This document shows, in pieces, positions 39,141-47,737 of a stretch of 64,000 bases of DNA (positions within the stretch are counted from its first letter, which is position 1; each line of letters begins with the position of its first letter). This stretch comes from Pleurocapsa sp. PCC 7319. Its GTDB lineage: Bacteria > Cyanobacteriota > Cyanobacteriia > Cyanobacteriales > Xenococcaceae. The notes beneath the pieces are model-generated. The model ran no database searches, had not been told where the DNA came from, and saw only the letters and a program-made list of their open reading frames with translations. Both the position numbers and the translations under genes were made by a program. The stretch spans positions 6,049,322 to 6,113,321 of the forward strand of contig NZ_KB235922.1 in the NCBI RefSeq assembly GCF_000332195.1, given 5' to 3'.

Positions 39141-40213
39141 GCTGCATTTTCATCTCGGTCGAGAACACAGCCACACTTACACTTATGAGTTCTGGTGCTG
39201 AGAGTTTTAGTTACTTTAGCTCCGCAACCAGAGCAGTTAACAGAAGTATACTGCGGTGGTACGGCAACTGTTACTTTGCCAAACTTATAGCCAAAGTACT
39301 CTAACCACACTCTAAATTGATACCAGCCAGCGTCGGTTATCGACTTGGCAAGATTGTGATTTTTTACCATCTTGCCAATTCTTAAGTCTTCATAAGCGAC
39401 TACATCGTTAGATGTGATTACGCACCGTGCCAATTTCACGGCATGGTCTTTACGTTGCCTACTTATCTTAAGATGCTTTAGGGCGTATCTTTTTCTCGCT
39501 TGGTGATAGTTCTTAGACTGTGGTTTTTTACTTTTGACGTACTTTTTAGACTTGCTTCGGTTTAAGCGATTGAGTGCTTTTTCACCTCTTCGATAAAACC
39601 GAGGATTCTCAATCTGATTCCCTTTGTCGTCGGTATAGAAATAGTTCAAGCCAACGTCTAAACCAATTTCAGAATAAGATGGTTCTACTCTTTCTCGGTT
39701 GTCGGCATCGACTAAAAACTGACCATAATAACCATCAGCACGTCTAACTATTCGTACTCGTTTGAATTGTTTGATATCGTACCAATTCAAATCTCTTGTA
39801 CCTTTGAGCTTGACCCGACCGATATTATTCTGATCGGTGAAGGTTATCTGTTTTCTGTTTTCAGAAAGCTTCCAACCTGTAGTCTTATACTCGACCGAGC
39901 GAGAATGCTTCTTGAACTTAGGAAATCCCTTTTTTCCAGGAGTTTTATGTTTACAGTTTTGATAGAAACGAGATATTGCAGCCCAGGCTCGATCTGCACT
40001 GCTTTGTCTGGCCATTGAATTTAGCTTGTGAGCAAAGGGGAATTCAGCAGCTAGTACTTTACAGTATGCCGATAGCTGGTATTTTCCTACTCCTTTATTG
40101 TCCATCCAATATCGCAATGCTTTGTTGCGTATGAATTGTGCCGTTCTGATGGCTTCATCCATCGCATCGTATTGAGTTGGCTTGGCTTGTATCTTCATCT
40201 CTAGAACTAACAT
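39038..40213 (-). CDS. tnpB: TnpB RNA-guided endonuclease, second copy
   Basis: A 391-residue TnpB of a different subfamily from the one at 7 kb. RuvC motifs are IGLDVGL (Asp186), VVAYEDLRI (Glu275) and LDRDENAARN (Asp352/354). The zinc ribbon Cys are 327, 330, 345 and 347. The N-terminal OrfB helix-turn-helix (AIRTAQFIRNKALRYWMDNK) is complete. All catalytic residues are present, so the nuclease is likely functional. Translation may start at Met1 or Met6 (MKIQAKPTQYDA). No tnpA is adjacent. Confidence 0.93.
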   Translation of the reverse strand: MLVLEMKIQAKPTQYDAMDEAIRTAQFIRNKALRYWMDNKGVGKYQLSAYCKVLAAEFPFAHKLNSMARQSSADRAWAAISRFYQNCKHKTPGKKGFPKFKKHSRSVEYKTTGWKLSENRKQITFTDQNNIGRVKLKGTRDLNWYDIKQFKRVRIVRRADGYYGQFLVDADNRERVEPSYSEIGLDVGLNYFYTDDKGNQIENPRFYRRGEKALNRLNRSKSKKYVKSKKPQSKNYHQARKRYALKHLKISRQRKDHAVKLARCVITSNDVVAYEDLRIGKMVKNHNLAKSITDAGWYQFRVWLEYFGYKFGKVTVAVPPQYTSVNCSGCGAKVTKTLSTRTHKCKCGCVLDRDENAARNILSLGLSTVGHTGSKAWGDETSILADENLSG

Positions 40214-40260
40214 ATTCTTATGCTATCATATAAGCATAAACTAACCCAGTAAGTGCTAGC

Positions 40261-40306
40261 CGTGCCTTATATCCCCATGTCTGAAGCCAGGGGCTTTACG
40301 GCACGA
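40261..40306 (-). repeat. Left-end hairpin of the TnpB element
   Basis: CGTGCC pairs with GGCACG and, inside it, CCCC with GGGG around the ATGTCTGAAGCC loop region. This is the typical structured left end recognised by TnpA in this transposon family. Confidence 0.7.
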
Positions 40307-40471
40307 ATCGGTAATTAATTCCCAAACGAGAGAAGATTCCGCTAACACCATTAAGAAAAATTGGGAATCTAAAAAAAAATTGGGAATCTAAAATAGTTAT
40401 CATAGGATTGATTTGAATCAGATTATTTATTAGTTGTAAATAAATTAAAGCCGATTAGGATTAAGTAAATA

Positions 40472-41047
40472 ATGACAATCAATCTAAGCAAAGGGCAAAG
40501 AATCTCTTTAGAAAAAGTAGCACCTGGGCTAGTACAAATCTTCGTTGGTTTAGGGTGGGATATTAATGTGACCGATACTGGTGGCGATTTTGATATCGAT
40601 GCATCAGTTTTTCTCCTAGACAGTAATGAAAAGTTAATTTCCGATCAACACTTCATTTTTTATAATAATCAGGTTAGTCCTGACCCCGATCAATCAGTTA
40701 AACAGTTAGGCGATAATCGAACTGGTGCTGGTGAAGGAGATGACGAAATCATTGATATTAATCTTAAAACCGTTCCTGCTGAAGTAGCTAAAATAGCAAT
40801 CACTGTGACTATTCACGAAGCAGAACAACGTAGCCAGAACTTTGGTCAAGTACAAAATGCCTTTGTCCGCGTTGTTAATGCTGAAGACGAACAAGAAATC
40901 ATTCGCTATGACTTGACCGAAGACTTTTCCATTGAAACTGCCCTGATTATGGCAGAACTCTATCGCAAAGATGGTGAGTGGCGCATGAATGCAGTAGGAG
41001 CAGGCTACGAAGGCGGATTACAGGCTTTAGTCGATCGATATCATTGA
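40472..41047 (+). CDS. TerD-family protein, copy 1
   Basis: A 191-residue TerD/stress-protein family member, a calcium-binding beta-sandwich linked to tellurite resistance and general stress in other bacteria. It shows TINLSKGQRISLEKVAPGL, FDIDASVFLLDSNEKL, the metal-binding DNRTGAGEGDDEII block and NAFVRVVNAEDEQEI. It forms a pair with the next TerD gene 250 bases away. The TGA stop falls inside TTGAC, the first bases of a transposon right-end-like sequence. Confidence 0.92.
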   Translation: MTINLSKGQRISLEKVAPGLVQIFVGLGWDINVTDTGGDFDIDASVFLLDSNEKLISDQHFIFYNNQVSPDPDQSVKQLGDNRTGAGEGDDEIIDINLKTVPAEVAKIAITVTIHEAEQRSQNFGQVQNAFVRVVNAEDEQEIIRYDLTEDFSIETALIMAELYRKDGEWRMNAVGAGYEGGLQALVDRYH

Positions 41048-41072
41048 CACTTCCACGCATAAATGACGTGGG
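41044..41072 (-). repeat. Solo transposon right-end relic
   Basis: TTGACACTTCCACGCATAAA continues into TGACGTGG and matches the right end at 38987 (TTGACATTCCCCACGCATGA). CCACG/CGTGG forms the hairpin. No tnpB or left end accompanies it. Confidence 0.6.
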
Positions 41073-41090
41073 TTTTCACCTTCTATAAAA

Positions 41091-41125
41091 GATGAGGGAT
41101 GAAGGATGAGGGATGAAAGATAAAG
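41091..41125. repeat. Heptamer tandem repeat GATGARG x5
   Basis: Units GATGAGG, GATGAAG, GATGAGG, GATGAAA, GATAAAG follow one another between the two TerD genes. Confidence 0.75.
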
Positions 41126-41210
41126 ATAAATAATTTCGTCTCTCTGACTCCCTATTTATTTTGCTTCAATATTATCTGGTAGGCTCAAAATTAATAACTA
41201 ATATAACTAC

Positions 41211-41259
41211 TGACAACTGACAACTGACAACTGACAACTGACAACTGACAACTGACAAT
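41211..41259. repeat. Heptamer tandem repeat TGACAAC x7
   Basis: Six perfect TGACAAC units plus TGACAAT, 41 bases upstream of the second TerD start codon. Confidence 0.9.
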
Positions 41260-41299
41260 CATAATCAATTAATTAAAGTAATCTAGAGACCCAAAATCA

Positions 41300-41890
41300 A
41301 TGGCAATCAACCTCAAAAAAGGACAGCGTATTTCTCTAACTAAAGAAGAACCAAACCTCAAACAAATCATGTGTGGACTGGGTTGGGATGTTGCCCCTAA
41401 AACAGGCGGTTTCTTTGGTGGTGCCAAGCAATTCGATCTAGATTCTTCGGTAATCTGTTTAGATGGGGATAAGAAATTAACCGATGTTAAAAATATAATT
41501 TACTTTGGCAATTTAAGGCATAGTTCTAGTGCGATCGCTCACCAGGGAGATAATCTAACTGGTGCCGGAGAAGGAGACGATGAAGTGATTAATATCGACT
41601 TGCCGTTAATCCCACCCAGTATTATTTATTTAGTATTTGCCATTAATATTTATAAATGCAATAATCGCCGACAAGATTTTAGTATGGTGGATAATGCTTT
41701 TGTCCGTTTAGTCAATCGTACTAATAATAAAGAATTAGCCCGCTACAATCTATCTGGAGCTGAATATCGTGGTATGACTGGAATGATTTTGGCAGAGGTC
41801 TATCGCCATAATGATGAATGGAAAATGGCTGCTGTTGGTAATGGGTTTAAGGTAGCTACATTGGCAGATATTGCCAAGCTTTACACGTAA
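41300..41890 (+). CDS. TerD-family protein, copy 2
   Basis: A 196-residue paralogue of the preceding TerD: AINLKKGQRISLTKEEPNL, FDLDSSVICLDGDKKL, GDNLTGAGEGDDEVINIDL with the Ca-binding acidic residues, and VDNAFVRLVNRTNNKELARY. It carries a short insert after WDVAP (KTGGFFGGAKQ) absent from copy 1. Other ter genes (terA, terB, terC, terF) are not adjacent, so a general stress role is more likely than a full tellurite operon. Confidence 0.93.
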   Translation: MAINLKKGQRISLTKEEPNLKQIMCGLGWDVAPKTGGFFGGAKQFDLDSSVICLDGDKKLTDVKNIIYFGNLRHSSSAIAHQGDNLTGAGEGDDEVINIDLPLIPPSIIYLVFAINIYKCNNRRQDFSMVDNAFVRLVNRTNNKELARYNLSGAEYRGMTGMILAEVYRHNDEWKMAAVGNGFKVATLADIAKLYT

Positions 41891-41976
41891 ATTAAAAATT
41901 ATATTTTTTTGCACTAGTATGCCTATTAGAGCTATACTCCAAACGGATTTATTTAAATTAACTAATCTCGAAAAGC

Positions 41977-43326
41977 ATGGTAGCGGTAGCAATCTTAGCA
42001 GCAGGACGAGGCACTCGCATGAAGTCCGATTTACCCAAAGTCTTGCATTCATTGGCAGGGCGATCGCTCGTCGAACGGGTACTTGATAGTTGTAGCTTAC
42101 TTAATCTTGATAAACAGATCGTTATTGTTGGTTATCAGGGAGAAAAAGTTAGACAGGCTTTAAGTCATCGTCAAGATCTTGAGTTTGTCGAACAAATACA
42201 ACAACTAGGAACTGGTCATGCGGTACAACAATTGATGCCTTACCTCCAAGGTTATGGTGGAGACTTATTAGTTCTCAATGGCGATGCGCCTCTACTACGC
42301 CCAGAAACTCTGCAACAATTGGTAGAAACTCATCAAAATAATCAAAACGCGGCGACTCTGTTGACAGCTAACTTACCAAATCCTCAAGGTTATGGCAGAG
42401 TTTTTTGTCATGGAGATGATTTAGTTAGTCATATTATTGAAGATCGGGACTGTACCAGCGCTCAAAAGCAAAATCGACGGGTAAATGCGGGAATATATTG
42501 CTTTAATTGGCAGAAATTAGCTGAATCTTTACCTAAACTTTCAACTGATAATGATCAGCGAGAATATTATTTAACTGAAGTAGTAGATTATCTTTCTCCT
42601 GTAATGGCTTATGATGCCGAAGACTACCGTGAAACTAGTGGTATCAATGATCGCCGACAGCTTTCAGCAGCTTATGACATTCTACAAGCCAGAATTAAAG
42701 ATGATTGGATGAAAGCAGGTGTGACGATGCTGAATCCCGATAGCATCACTATAGATGAAAGCGTGCAACTAGAACCAGATGTAATTCTAGAATCTCAAAC
42801 CCATCTTCGAGGCAATACTACCATTGCTACTGGCAGTAGAATTGGTCCTGGAACTCTGATCGAAAACAGCAAAATTAGTACTAATGTCACCGTTCTATAT
42901 TCCGTGGTGATCGATTCCGAAGTAGCCGCTAATACTAGAATTGGTCCTTATTCCCATCTGCGAGGTGACGTTAAATTGGGTGAAAGTTGTCGTGTGGGTA
43001 ACTTTGTCGAGATCAAGAAAACCTCTGTTGGCTCTAATACCAATGTGGCTCACTTGTCTTACCTAGGAAACGCTACTTTGGGCGATCGCGTGAATGTCGG
43101 AGCAGGTACGATTACTGCTAACTACGACGGCAAACACAAACATCCCACAACCATTAAACAAGGTACTAAAACTGGCTCCAATAGCGTTTTAGTCGCTCCG
43201 GTTACTCTGGGAGAAAACGTTACCGTAGCAGCAGGTTCGGTGGTTACTCAGGATGTCAATGATAATGCTTTAGTCATTGCGCGATCGCGCCAAAAAGAAG
43301 TTCCTGATTGGCATACTGATTACTGA
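41977..43326 (+). CDS. glmU: Bifunctional GlmU uridylyltransferase/acetyltransferase
   Basis: A 449-residue cytoplasmic enzyme making UDP-N-acetylglucosamine for peptidoglycan and surface glycans. The N-terminal Rossmann domain has [18 protein letters not shown] and the metal-binding [10 protein letters not shown] linker helix leads to a left-handed beta-helix (~250-440) with [33 protein letters not shown] and [18 protein letters not shown], the CoA/acetyl-transfer region. The last residues HTDY are encoded by a TACTGAT heptamer array running over the stop codon. Confidence 0.97.
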   Translation: MVAVAILAAGRGTRMKSDLPKVLHSLAGRSLVERVLDSCSLLNLDKQIVIVGYQGEKVRQALSHRQDLEFVEQIQQLGTGHAVQQLMPYLQGYGGDLLVLNGDAPLLRPETLQQLVETHQNNQNAATLLTANLPNPQGYGRVFCHGDDLVSHIIEDRDCTSAQKQNRRVNAGIYCFNWQKLAESLPKLSTDNDQREYYLTEVVDYLSPVMAYDAEDYRETSGINDRRQLSAAYDILQARIKDDWMKAGVTMLNPDSITIDESVQLEPDVILESQTHLRGNTTIATGSRIGPGTLIENSKISTNVTVLYSVVIDSEVAANTRIGPYSHLRGDVKLGESCRVGNFVEIKKTSVGSNTNVAHLSYLGNATLGDRVNVGAGTITANYDGKHKHPTTIKQGTKTGSNSVLVAPVTLGENVTVAAGSVVTQDVNDNALVIARSRQKEVPDWHTDY

Positions 43327-43341
43327 TTACTGATTACTGAT
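43314..43341 (+). repeat. TACTGAT heptamer array x4 spanning the glmU stop
   Basis: Four perfect units; the glmU TGA stop (43324-43326) is in the second. It is the same heptamer as at 104, 29757 and 32381. Confidence 0.9.
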
Positions 43342-43429
43342 TACTCGTTACTTACGAGCAATCTAATAATTGTCCTAATGTAACTTTGTACGGCTATATA
43401 TATGTTCTTTGATAGCTCCTGAACCTCCT

Positions 43430-44824
43430 TTATCGAGAAGGGGAATTTCTCAGAGCTTTTTGGGCTTTATTTAGACTATCGATTGCCACATTATAGCTAT
43501 TAGTGTCTCCCTCTCGGAAAAATATTTCCGAGGCTTTTTTAAAATCGGCAGTAGCCCCTTTAAAATCTCGACGAGAATACAAGATTGCGCCGCGGTTATG
43601 GTAAGACTTGCCGTAGTCAGGAGCAATACGAATGGCGCGATTGTAATCTGCTAATGCACCATCGACATCGCCTAAATCTTCTTTTACAGTGCCTCGGTTA
43701 AGATATGACCAAGGATCGGTGGGATTAATTTGAATCGCCTTATTGTAGTCTTCTAGAGCTTTTTGTGTGCTTCCTTGATGGTAGTGAGCTAACCCACGGC
43801 TGAAATAAGCTAAAGAAAAGTTAGGATTATTCTCAATTGCTCGATCATAATTGGCGATCGCCGCTGTCAAATCTCGCTTCGTATAATCAATCAGACCTCG
43901 ATAATATATCGCGACTACATTATTAGGATTTTTTTTCTCTGCCTCAATCAGATATTCATTTGCCCGAGCAGTATCTCCCTGAGCCAGTAATTCCAGTCCT
44001 TCTGCATATTGTTTGGTTGCTTCTACATCTATATCGGTATCCTCTTGATCGGGCTTAGCTTGATCGATAGTTAGAGCAGAATCACTCAACCCCACATCTG
44101 CCAAAGATTTTGTAAAGTTCTGAATCGGAATTGCTGCATTAAAGCCTGTTTTTAGGGGTTCAGGAATACTGGAAGATTCATTTTTAACACTGCCAATTAC
44201 GTCACCTTGACCATGAATTCCTACTAGATTTCCGCTAGTGTCAAACACTCCACCGCCACTCATCCCCCGACGAGTTAAAGCCTGATAACGCATTGAATAA
44301 CCTTCAGAGGCGCTGTCACGAATACTGGTAATTGTACCTGTTGTAAACTCCCAATTGCGTTCTTGGTCAATTTCAGCAGCTAAGGGATAGCCAGATACAA
44401 AAATTGAAGCTCCAGGAGTTGCATATTCAGAACTACCAATAGTTGCTACTGAATACTCTTGATTACTATTAAATTTGACGTAAGCCAAATCTAAGCCATC
44501 CTGCTCGAGATTTCTAACCTCAGTTACTTGATACTGCTGATGATCAGGAGTTTTAACTATGTAACCGATATTAACGTTTTTAACTACATGATTAGCGGTG
44601 AGAACAGTATAGGTATTATTTTCCTGGGCAATAATAACTCCCGACCCTCCAGGAACACCAAGATTGTTGTCAATTTTAACGGTCACGACTTCCGCGATCG
44701 CCGCTATTTCTGTAGGGCTTTTGGCGATCGCTATTGAAGGAGCAAAACTAACTAAAGTGAATGCCGCTGTACCCGTAATCGCAGTGGCAAGATAAGAATT
44801 TAAAAGTTGATGATTAAAAAACAT
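43430..44824 (-). CDS. Trypsin-like serine protease with TPR repeats
   Basis: A 464-residue exported protein. An N-terminal signal/anchor (ITGTAAFTLVSFAPSIAIA) precedes a chymotrypsin-fold protease (~35-235) with His in VLTANHVVKN, Asp in GLDLAYVKF and Ser in RRGMSGGGVFD. Five or so TPR units follow (~270-440; ANEYLIEAEKKNPNN, AIANYDRAIENNPN, ALEDYNKAIQINPTD, ALADYNRAIRIAPDY). It should act in the periplasm, the TPRs binding partners. It lies downstream of a second protease and a COP23 gene on the same strand. Confidence 0.9.
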   Translation of the reverse strand: MFFNHQLLNSYLATAITGTAAFTLVSFAPSIAIAKSPTEIAAIAEVVTVKIDNNLGVPGGSGVIIAQENNTYTVLTANHVVKNVNIGYIVKTPDHQQYQVTEVRNLEQDGLDLAYVKFNSNQEYSVATIGSSEYATPGASIFVSGYPLAAEIDQERNWEFTTGTITSIRDSASEGYSMRYQALTRRGMSGGGVFDTSGNLVGIHGQGDVIGSVKNESSSIPEPLKTGFNAAIPIQNFTKSLADVGLSDSALTIDQAKPDQEDTDIDVEATKQYAEGLELLAQGDTARANEYLIEAEKKNPNNVVAIYYRGLIDYTKRDLTAAIANYDRAIENNPNFSLAYFSRGLAHYHQGSTQKALEDYNKAIQINPTDPWSYLNRGTVKEDLGDVDGALADYNRAIRIAPDYGKSYHNRGAILYSRRDFKGATADFKKASEIFFREGDTNSYNVAIDSLNKAQKALRNSPSR

Positions 44825-44849
44825 TTTAGAGAAACTTTGAGAAAAACTT

Positions 44850-45707
44850 TTAATTGGCTAGTTCGGAATAAACACTAATGGGAATACCCCAGCTAGACTT
44901 AATCATTTGCTCTAGCTCTTCTTGAGGAGGTTCACTACCATCTTCAAAAATATAGACCCCAAAATTAGGATCGCGATATTTACCTCTACCATGAATACCG
45001 ACTAGCGATCCTTCAGCATTAAAAATAGGACTACCACTCATACCTACTTCCGTCTCGTTGGTATAACCCAACTGATAACCCTGGGGCAAAGATTTAGCAG
45101 GAACTATTGACACTTCTCCCTGAATTAAGCGAAACGCTTCGTTACCCAATTCCAAACTATTTTCGATTTCGTCAATAGCCAGAGGAAATCCTGCAGCATA
45201 TACTGTATCTCCAATTTGAGGTAATTGCGTCTCAATTTTGGCGGTAGAATAGTCTACTTCGCTATGAAATCTCAGCAAAGCTAGATCTGCATTTTTTATC
45301 TGCTGGGGAGGCTCTACTAGCTGATGTTGTTGATCATCGACAGTTAAGATCAGCGGATTATTGGAATCAACTACGTGCCAATTAGTTAAAACCGAGTATG
45401 TGCTACCCTCGCGATTGATGATTACTCCCGAACCAGCAGAGTCAGTTTTGACCACTCGAACCGTTGACGATTTCAACAGTTGATAAATTTCACTGCTACT
45501 ACTCACTTCTGTTGAAATCTCAGAACTTGCTAACTCTTGGGCTATTGCTGTGGTAAGTCTATGCCAGTTAATTTCTCCAGACCAAAGATTCCTGGCAAAT
45601 CGGGAACCGAGTTCAATCTTATTCAGAGCAATTACCGCACTAATGACACTAAGAGAACCTATGCCCAGTTTAAATATTAGTTTCCAACCCAAATTGCGGT
45701 CTTTCAT
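44850..45707 (-). CDS. Trypsin-like serine protease, membrane-anchored
   Basis: About 285 residues, starting at MKDRNLGWKL (ATG 45707); the longer frame would need a TTG start. A transmembrane anchor (IFKLGIGSLSVISAVIAL) is followed by a chymotrypsin-fold domain: His in SVLTNWHVVD, Asp in ADLALLRF, Ser in EVGMSGSPIF. It has no TPRs or PDZ domain. It is 25 bases from the TPR protease, so the two are likely cotranscribed. Confidence 0.87.
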   Translation of the reverse strand: MKDRNLGWKLIFKLGIGSLSVISAVIALNKIELGSRFARNLWSGEINWHRLTTAIAQELASSEISTEVSSSSEIYQLLKSSTVRVVKTDSAGSGVIINREGSTYSVLTNWHVVDSNNPLILTVDDQQHQLVEPPQQIKNADLALLRFHSEVDYSTAKIETQLPQIGDTVYAAGFPLAIDEIENSLELGNEAFRLIQGEVSIVPAKSLPQGYQLGYTNETEVGMSGSPIFNAEGSLVGIHGRGKYRDPNFGVYIFEDGSEPPQEELEQMIKSSWGIPISVYSELAN

Positions 45708-45785
45708 TGTCAAGACTTTGATGTAAGTCGGTAATCTAAGGAAGATAATAGCTTCAGACAATTAATTGTTCTTATTGTTCTCATG

Positions 45786-46298
45786 TTAGTTCAACCTATC
45801 TTGGACATTAATATAGGGAATTGAGGTAGAAGCCTCATAACTAGGCTCCAAATTCTGTTGTCCGCTTCCCCAAGCAAATAAATTATTCAAAGCAGCAATA
45901 CCATCCTGTCCTGGTCGCAGAGTATATATAATCCCCTCACAAGGACCATTGTCACGGCTAGCTACACAAATTACCTGCTGGTTATTTTGCATGCCTAAAG
46001 TGACATATTTAAGTTGCCCATTGCTTCTATATACTTCCAAACGTTTACTTACTGTTTTGCAGCGAAATAAAGGATTCCATTCCGAACCCGCAAAATGGTC
46101 TGAAACCCACTTAATCCATTCTTCTTTCTCCCCTTGCGCATTGTGATATACAGTTGTTGGAACATTAGAACTTGTGTCGCACGTAAAACCCTGTTGAGTC
46201 TGAGCCTGAACTGAACTAGCAGGGACAATTGCCGTTACCAAACCAGCGATCGCTAGAGCTGCAATACCAAACTGATATTTTAAAGTTGATACTTTCAT
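45786..46298 (-). CDS. COP23-domain protein
   Basis: A 170-residue exported protein with a Sec signal peptide (AALAIAGLVTAIVPASSVQA). The mature part has GFTCDTSSNVPTTVY, WNPLFRCKTVSKRLEVY, GQLKYVTLGMQNNQQVICVA and LFAWGSGQ, the layout of COP23, a membrane-associated protein with circadian expression first described in a Cyanothece relative. Four Cys may form two disulfides. It is first in an apparent three-gene unit with two trypsin-like proteases. Confidence 0.85.
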   Translation of the reverse strand: MKVSTLKYQFGIAALAIAGLVTAIVPASSVQAQTQQGFTCDTSSNVPTTVYHNAQGEKEEWIKWVSDHFAGSEWNPLFRCKTVSKRLEVYRSNGQLKYVTLGMQNNQQVICVASRDNGPCEGIIYTLRPGQDGIAALNNLFAWGSGQQNLEPSYEASTSIPYINVQDRLN

Positions 46299-46413
46299 TG
46301 GACAAACTAAACCTAAATAGTACAGTTGTGTTGAGGAGTATTATGTTGATTTAGTAATATTATGCAGAGAAATAAGTAAATTTCTCAGTAAGTATCTCGA
46401 TTGCCATCTTAAT

Positions 46414-47052
46414 CTACTCGCTCATTCCTGAATTAAATTCGTTAAAGGAACGGCGTTTTAAAACCTGAGATTCAGAACGCGGTAGCAAATCAAAAACTTC
46501 CCGTAGTACATCATCTATTTCTTCGTAGGGGACTTGTCCTTTACCGTCGTAAACCACCTTGCCTTTTTGATCGAGAATTACAGTTTCTGGAACAACACCA
46601 CTGTAATAATAGGCCGGTTCTTCAGGACTATATTGATCTTTTTCTACAAAGGAATCAACAGTTACCGGAATAATACTCGCTGCCCGTCCATAAAACTCCT
46701 GAATCCGATTGACTAAACCAGAAAATTGTTTACAGTCACTACTATCATCGACATAAAATACTAAAATAGCTGGTTTTTCTCGTTTTAAAGAGGTTGGTAA
46801 ATCCATGCGAGGCGGAACTAATGAACCATTCCCCCCGAATAAGATAAAAATATTACCCTCATAGCGATCGTCATTAATGGTAGCCATGGCAGGAGAAGTC
46901 CACCAGGCAGAAAAACTGGTTAAGAAGATAATGAAGCTTATAAAAGCTACTTGAGTTATAAATTGATTTAAATGTTGGCGATTCCCCAATAGAAAACTCA
47001 AGCGATTCTTATATTTAGCAATTAGGGATTTTAGTAACTTAATTAAAATCAT
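46414..47052 (-). CDS. Thioredoxin-fold photosystem I accumulation factor-like protein
   Basis: A 212-residue protein with one membrane helix (~34-52, VAFISFIIFLTSFSAWW) and a thioredoxin-like domain on the far side. KPAILVFYVDDSSDCKQFSG keeps only one Cys of the usual CxxC, and GVVPETVILDQKGKVVYDGK is the cis-Pro region. The C-terminus LLPRSESQVLKRRSFNEFN is highly conserved in cyanobacterial thylakoid proteins annotated as photosystem I accumulation factors. I recall the family but cannot confirm by search. Confidence 0.75.
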   Translation of the reverse strand: MILIKLLKSLIAKYKNRLSFLLGNRQHLNQFITQVAFISFIIFLTSFSAWWTSPAMATINDDRYEGNIFILFGGNGSLVPPRMDLPTSLKREKPAILVFYVDDSSDCKQFSGLVNRIQEFYGRAASIIPVTVDSFVEKDQYSPEEPAYYYSGVVPETVILDQKGKVVYDGKGQVPYEEIDDVLREVFDLLPRSESQVLKRRSFNEFNSGMSE

Positions 47053-47230
47053 TCTGAAGATAAATTTTTTTTAAATAGCTTGACCGACAAACGGAAACAA
47101 TCATATGTTCCGCATCAAATAAGATTTAACATAACCTCAAGTTTATCTTTCTTTGGTAAATCAATCTCAACCAAATAACTGAACTATATAGACAATCAAA
47201 CCTCTGTCTTAGAACTTGAGAGCCAAAATT

Positions 47231-47680
47231 ATGAATCAGAATCAGATTTTAATTAAACTTATTAGATACGACAGTCCAGAATATCATCAAGCCTGTCAAC
47301 TGCGATATCGACTATTTTTCGCTGAACATAATTTGCCTTGGGAGATTGTCTTTGACGATCGCGATGCCGATAGTTTCCATGCTGCCGTTATAATTCAAGG
47401 GTGTGTAGCTGCTTATGGTAAATTAACTCCCCACAAAAATCTAGTTTATCGCCTTGGTCAAATGGTAGTGGAACCCAACTACCAAAGGCAAAACTTGGGC
47501 AGACAAATAGTCTTGACTTTAATTGACCTAGCTAAACATCAAGGTGCGATCGCACTTACTCTTAATTCTCGACTTTCCGCAGTAGGATTTTATCAAAAGT
47601 TCGGATTTCAGACCTTTGGTAATGAATTTCCTTCCGCTACCACAGGAGTAATTCATATTGCGATGAGACAAAAACTATAA
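47231..47680 (+). CDS. GNAT-family N-acetyltransferase
   Basis: A 149-residue single-domain acetyltransferase. Motif A is LGQMVVEPNYQRQNLGRQIV (acetyl-CoA pyrophosphate loop Q-R-Q-N-L-G-R), and motif B is ALTLNSRLSAVGFYQKFGFQ. The N-terminal ACQLRYRLFF pattern is that of the ElaA/YjcF-like group. ATG 47231 is preferred to the upstream TTG 47216. The substrate is unknown. Confidence 0.88.
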   Translation: MNQNQILIKLIRYDSPEYHQACQLRYRLFFAEHNLPWEIVFDDRDADSFHAAVIIQGCVAAYGKLTPHKNLVYRLGQMVVEPNYQRQNLGRQIVLTLIDLAKHQGAIALTLNSRLSAVGFYQKFGFQTFGNEFPSATTGVIHIAMRQKL

Positions 47681-47693
47681 TTGCTGTTACCTC

Positions 47694-47728
47694 TTACTCA
47701 TTACTCATTACTCATTACTTCTTACTCC
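47694..47728. repeat. Heptamer tandem repeat TTACTCA x5
   Basis: Units TTACTCA three times, then TTACTTC and TTACTCC, beginning 14 bases after the GNAT stop codon. It differs by one base from the TTACTGA heptamer found at other gene ends. Confidence 0.8.
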
Positions 47729-47737
47729 TTGATAAAA

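Larger units (their letters stand above)
38987..40310 (-). mobile_element. IS200/IS605-type element carrying tnpB only, TTAC target
   Basis: A 1.32-kb element with an intact tnpB on the minus strand and no tnpA. The right end (plus-strand TTGAC at 38987) reads GAATGTCAA on the minus strand, matching the guide and TCAA cleavage motifs known for IS608-type ends. Its hairpin is at 38995-39014. The left end has a large hairpin (40261-40306), and the flank beyond 40310 reads TTAC on the minus strand. Removing the element joins ...CAATCTG to GTAATTAA and gives a CHAT-CHASE2 gene ending QSGN-stop. Confidence 0.75.

Noticed and set aside
32381-41259. Heptamer arrays considered as CRISPR repeats
   Set aside because: Units are seven bases with no spacers; there is no cas gene in the window.
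40472-41890. Complete tellurite-resistance operon
   Set aside because: Only two TerD paralogues are present; the other ter genes are not adjacent.
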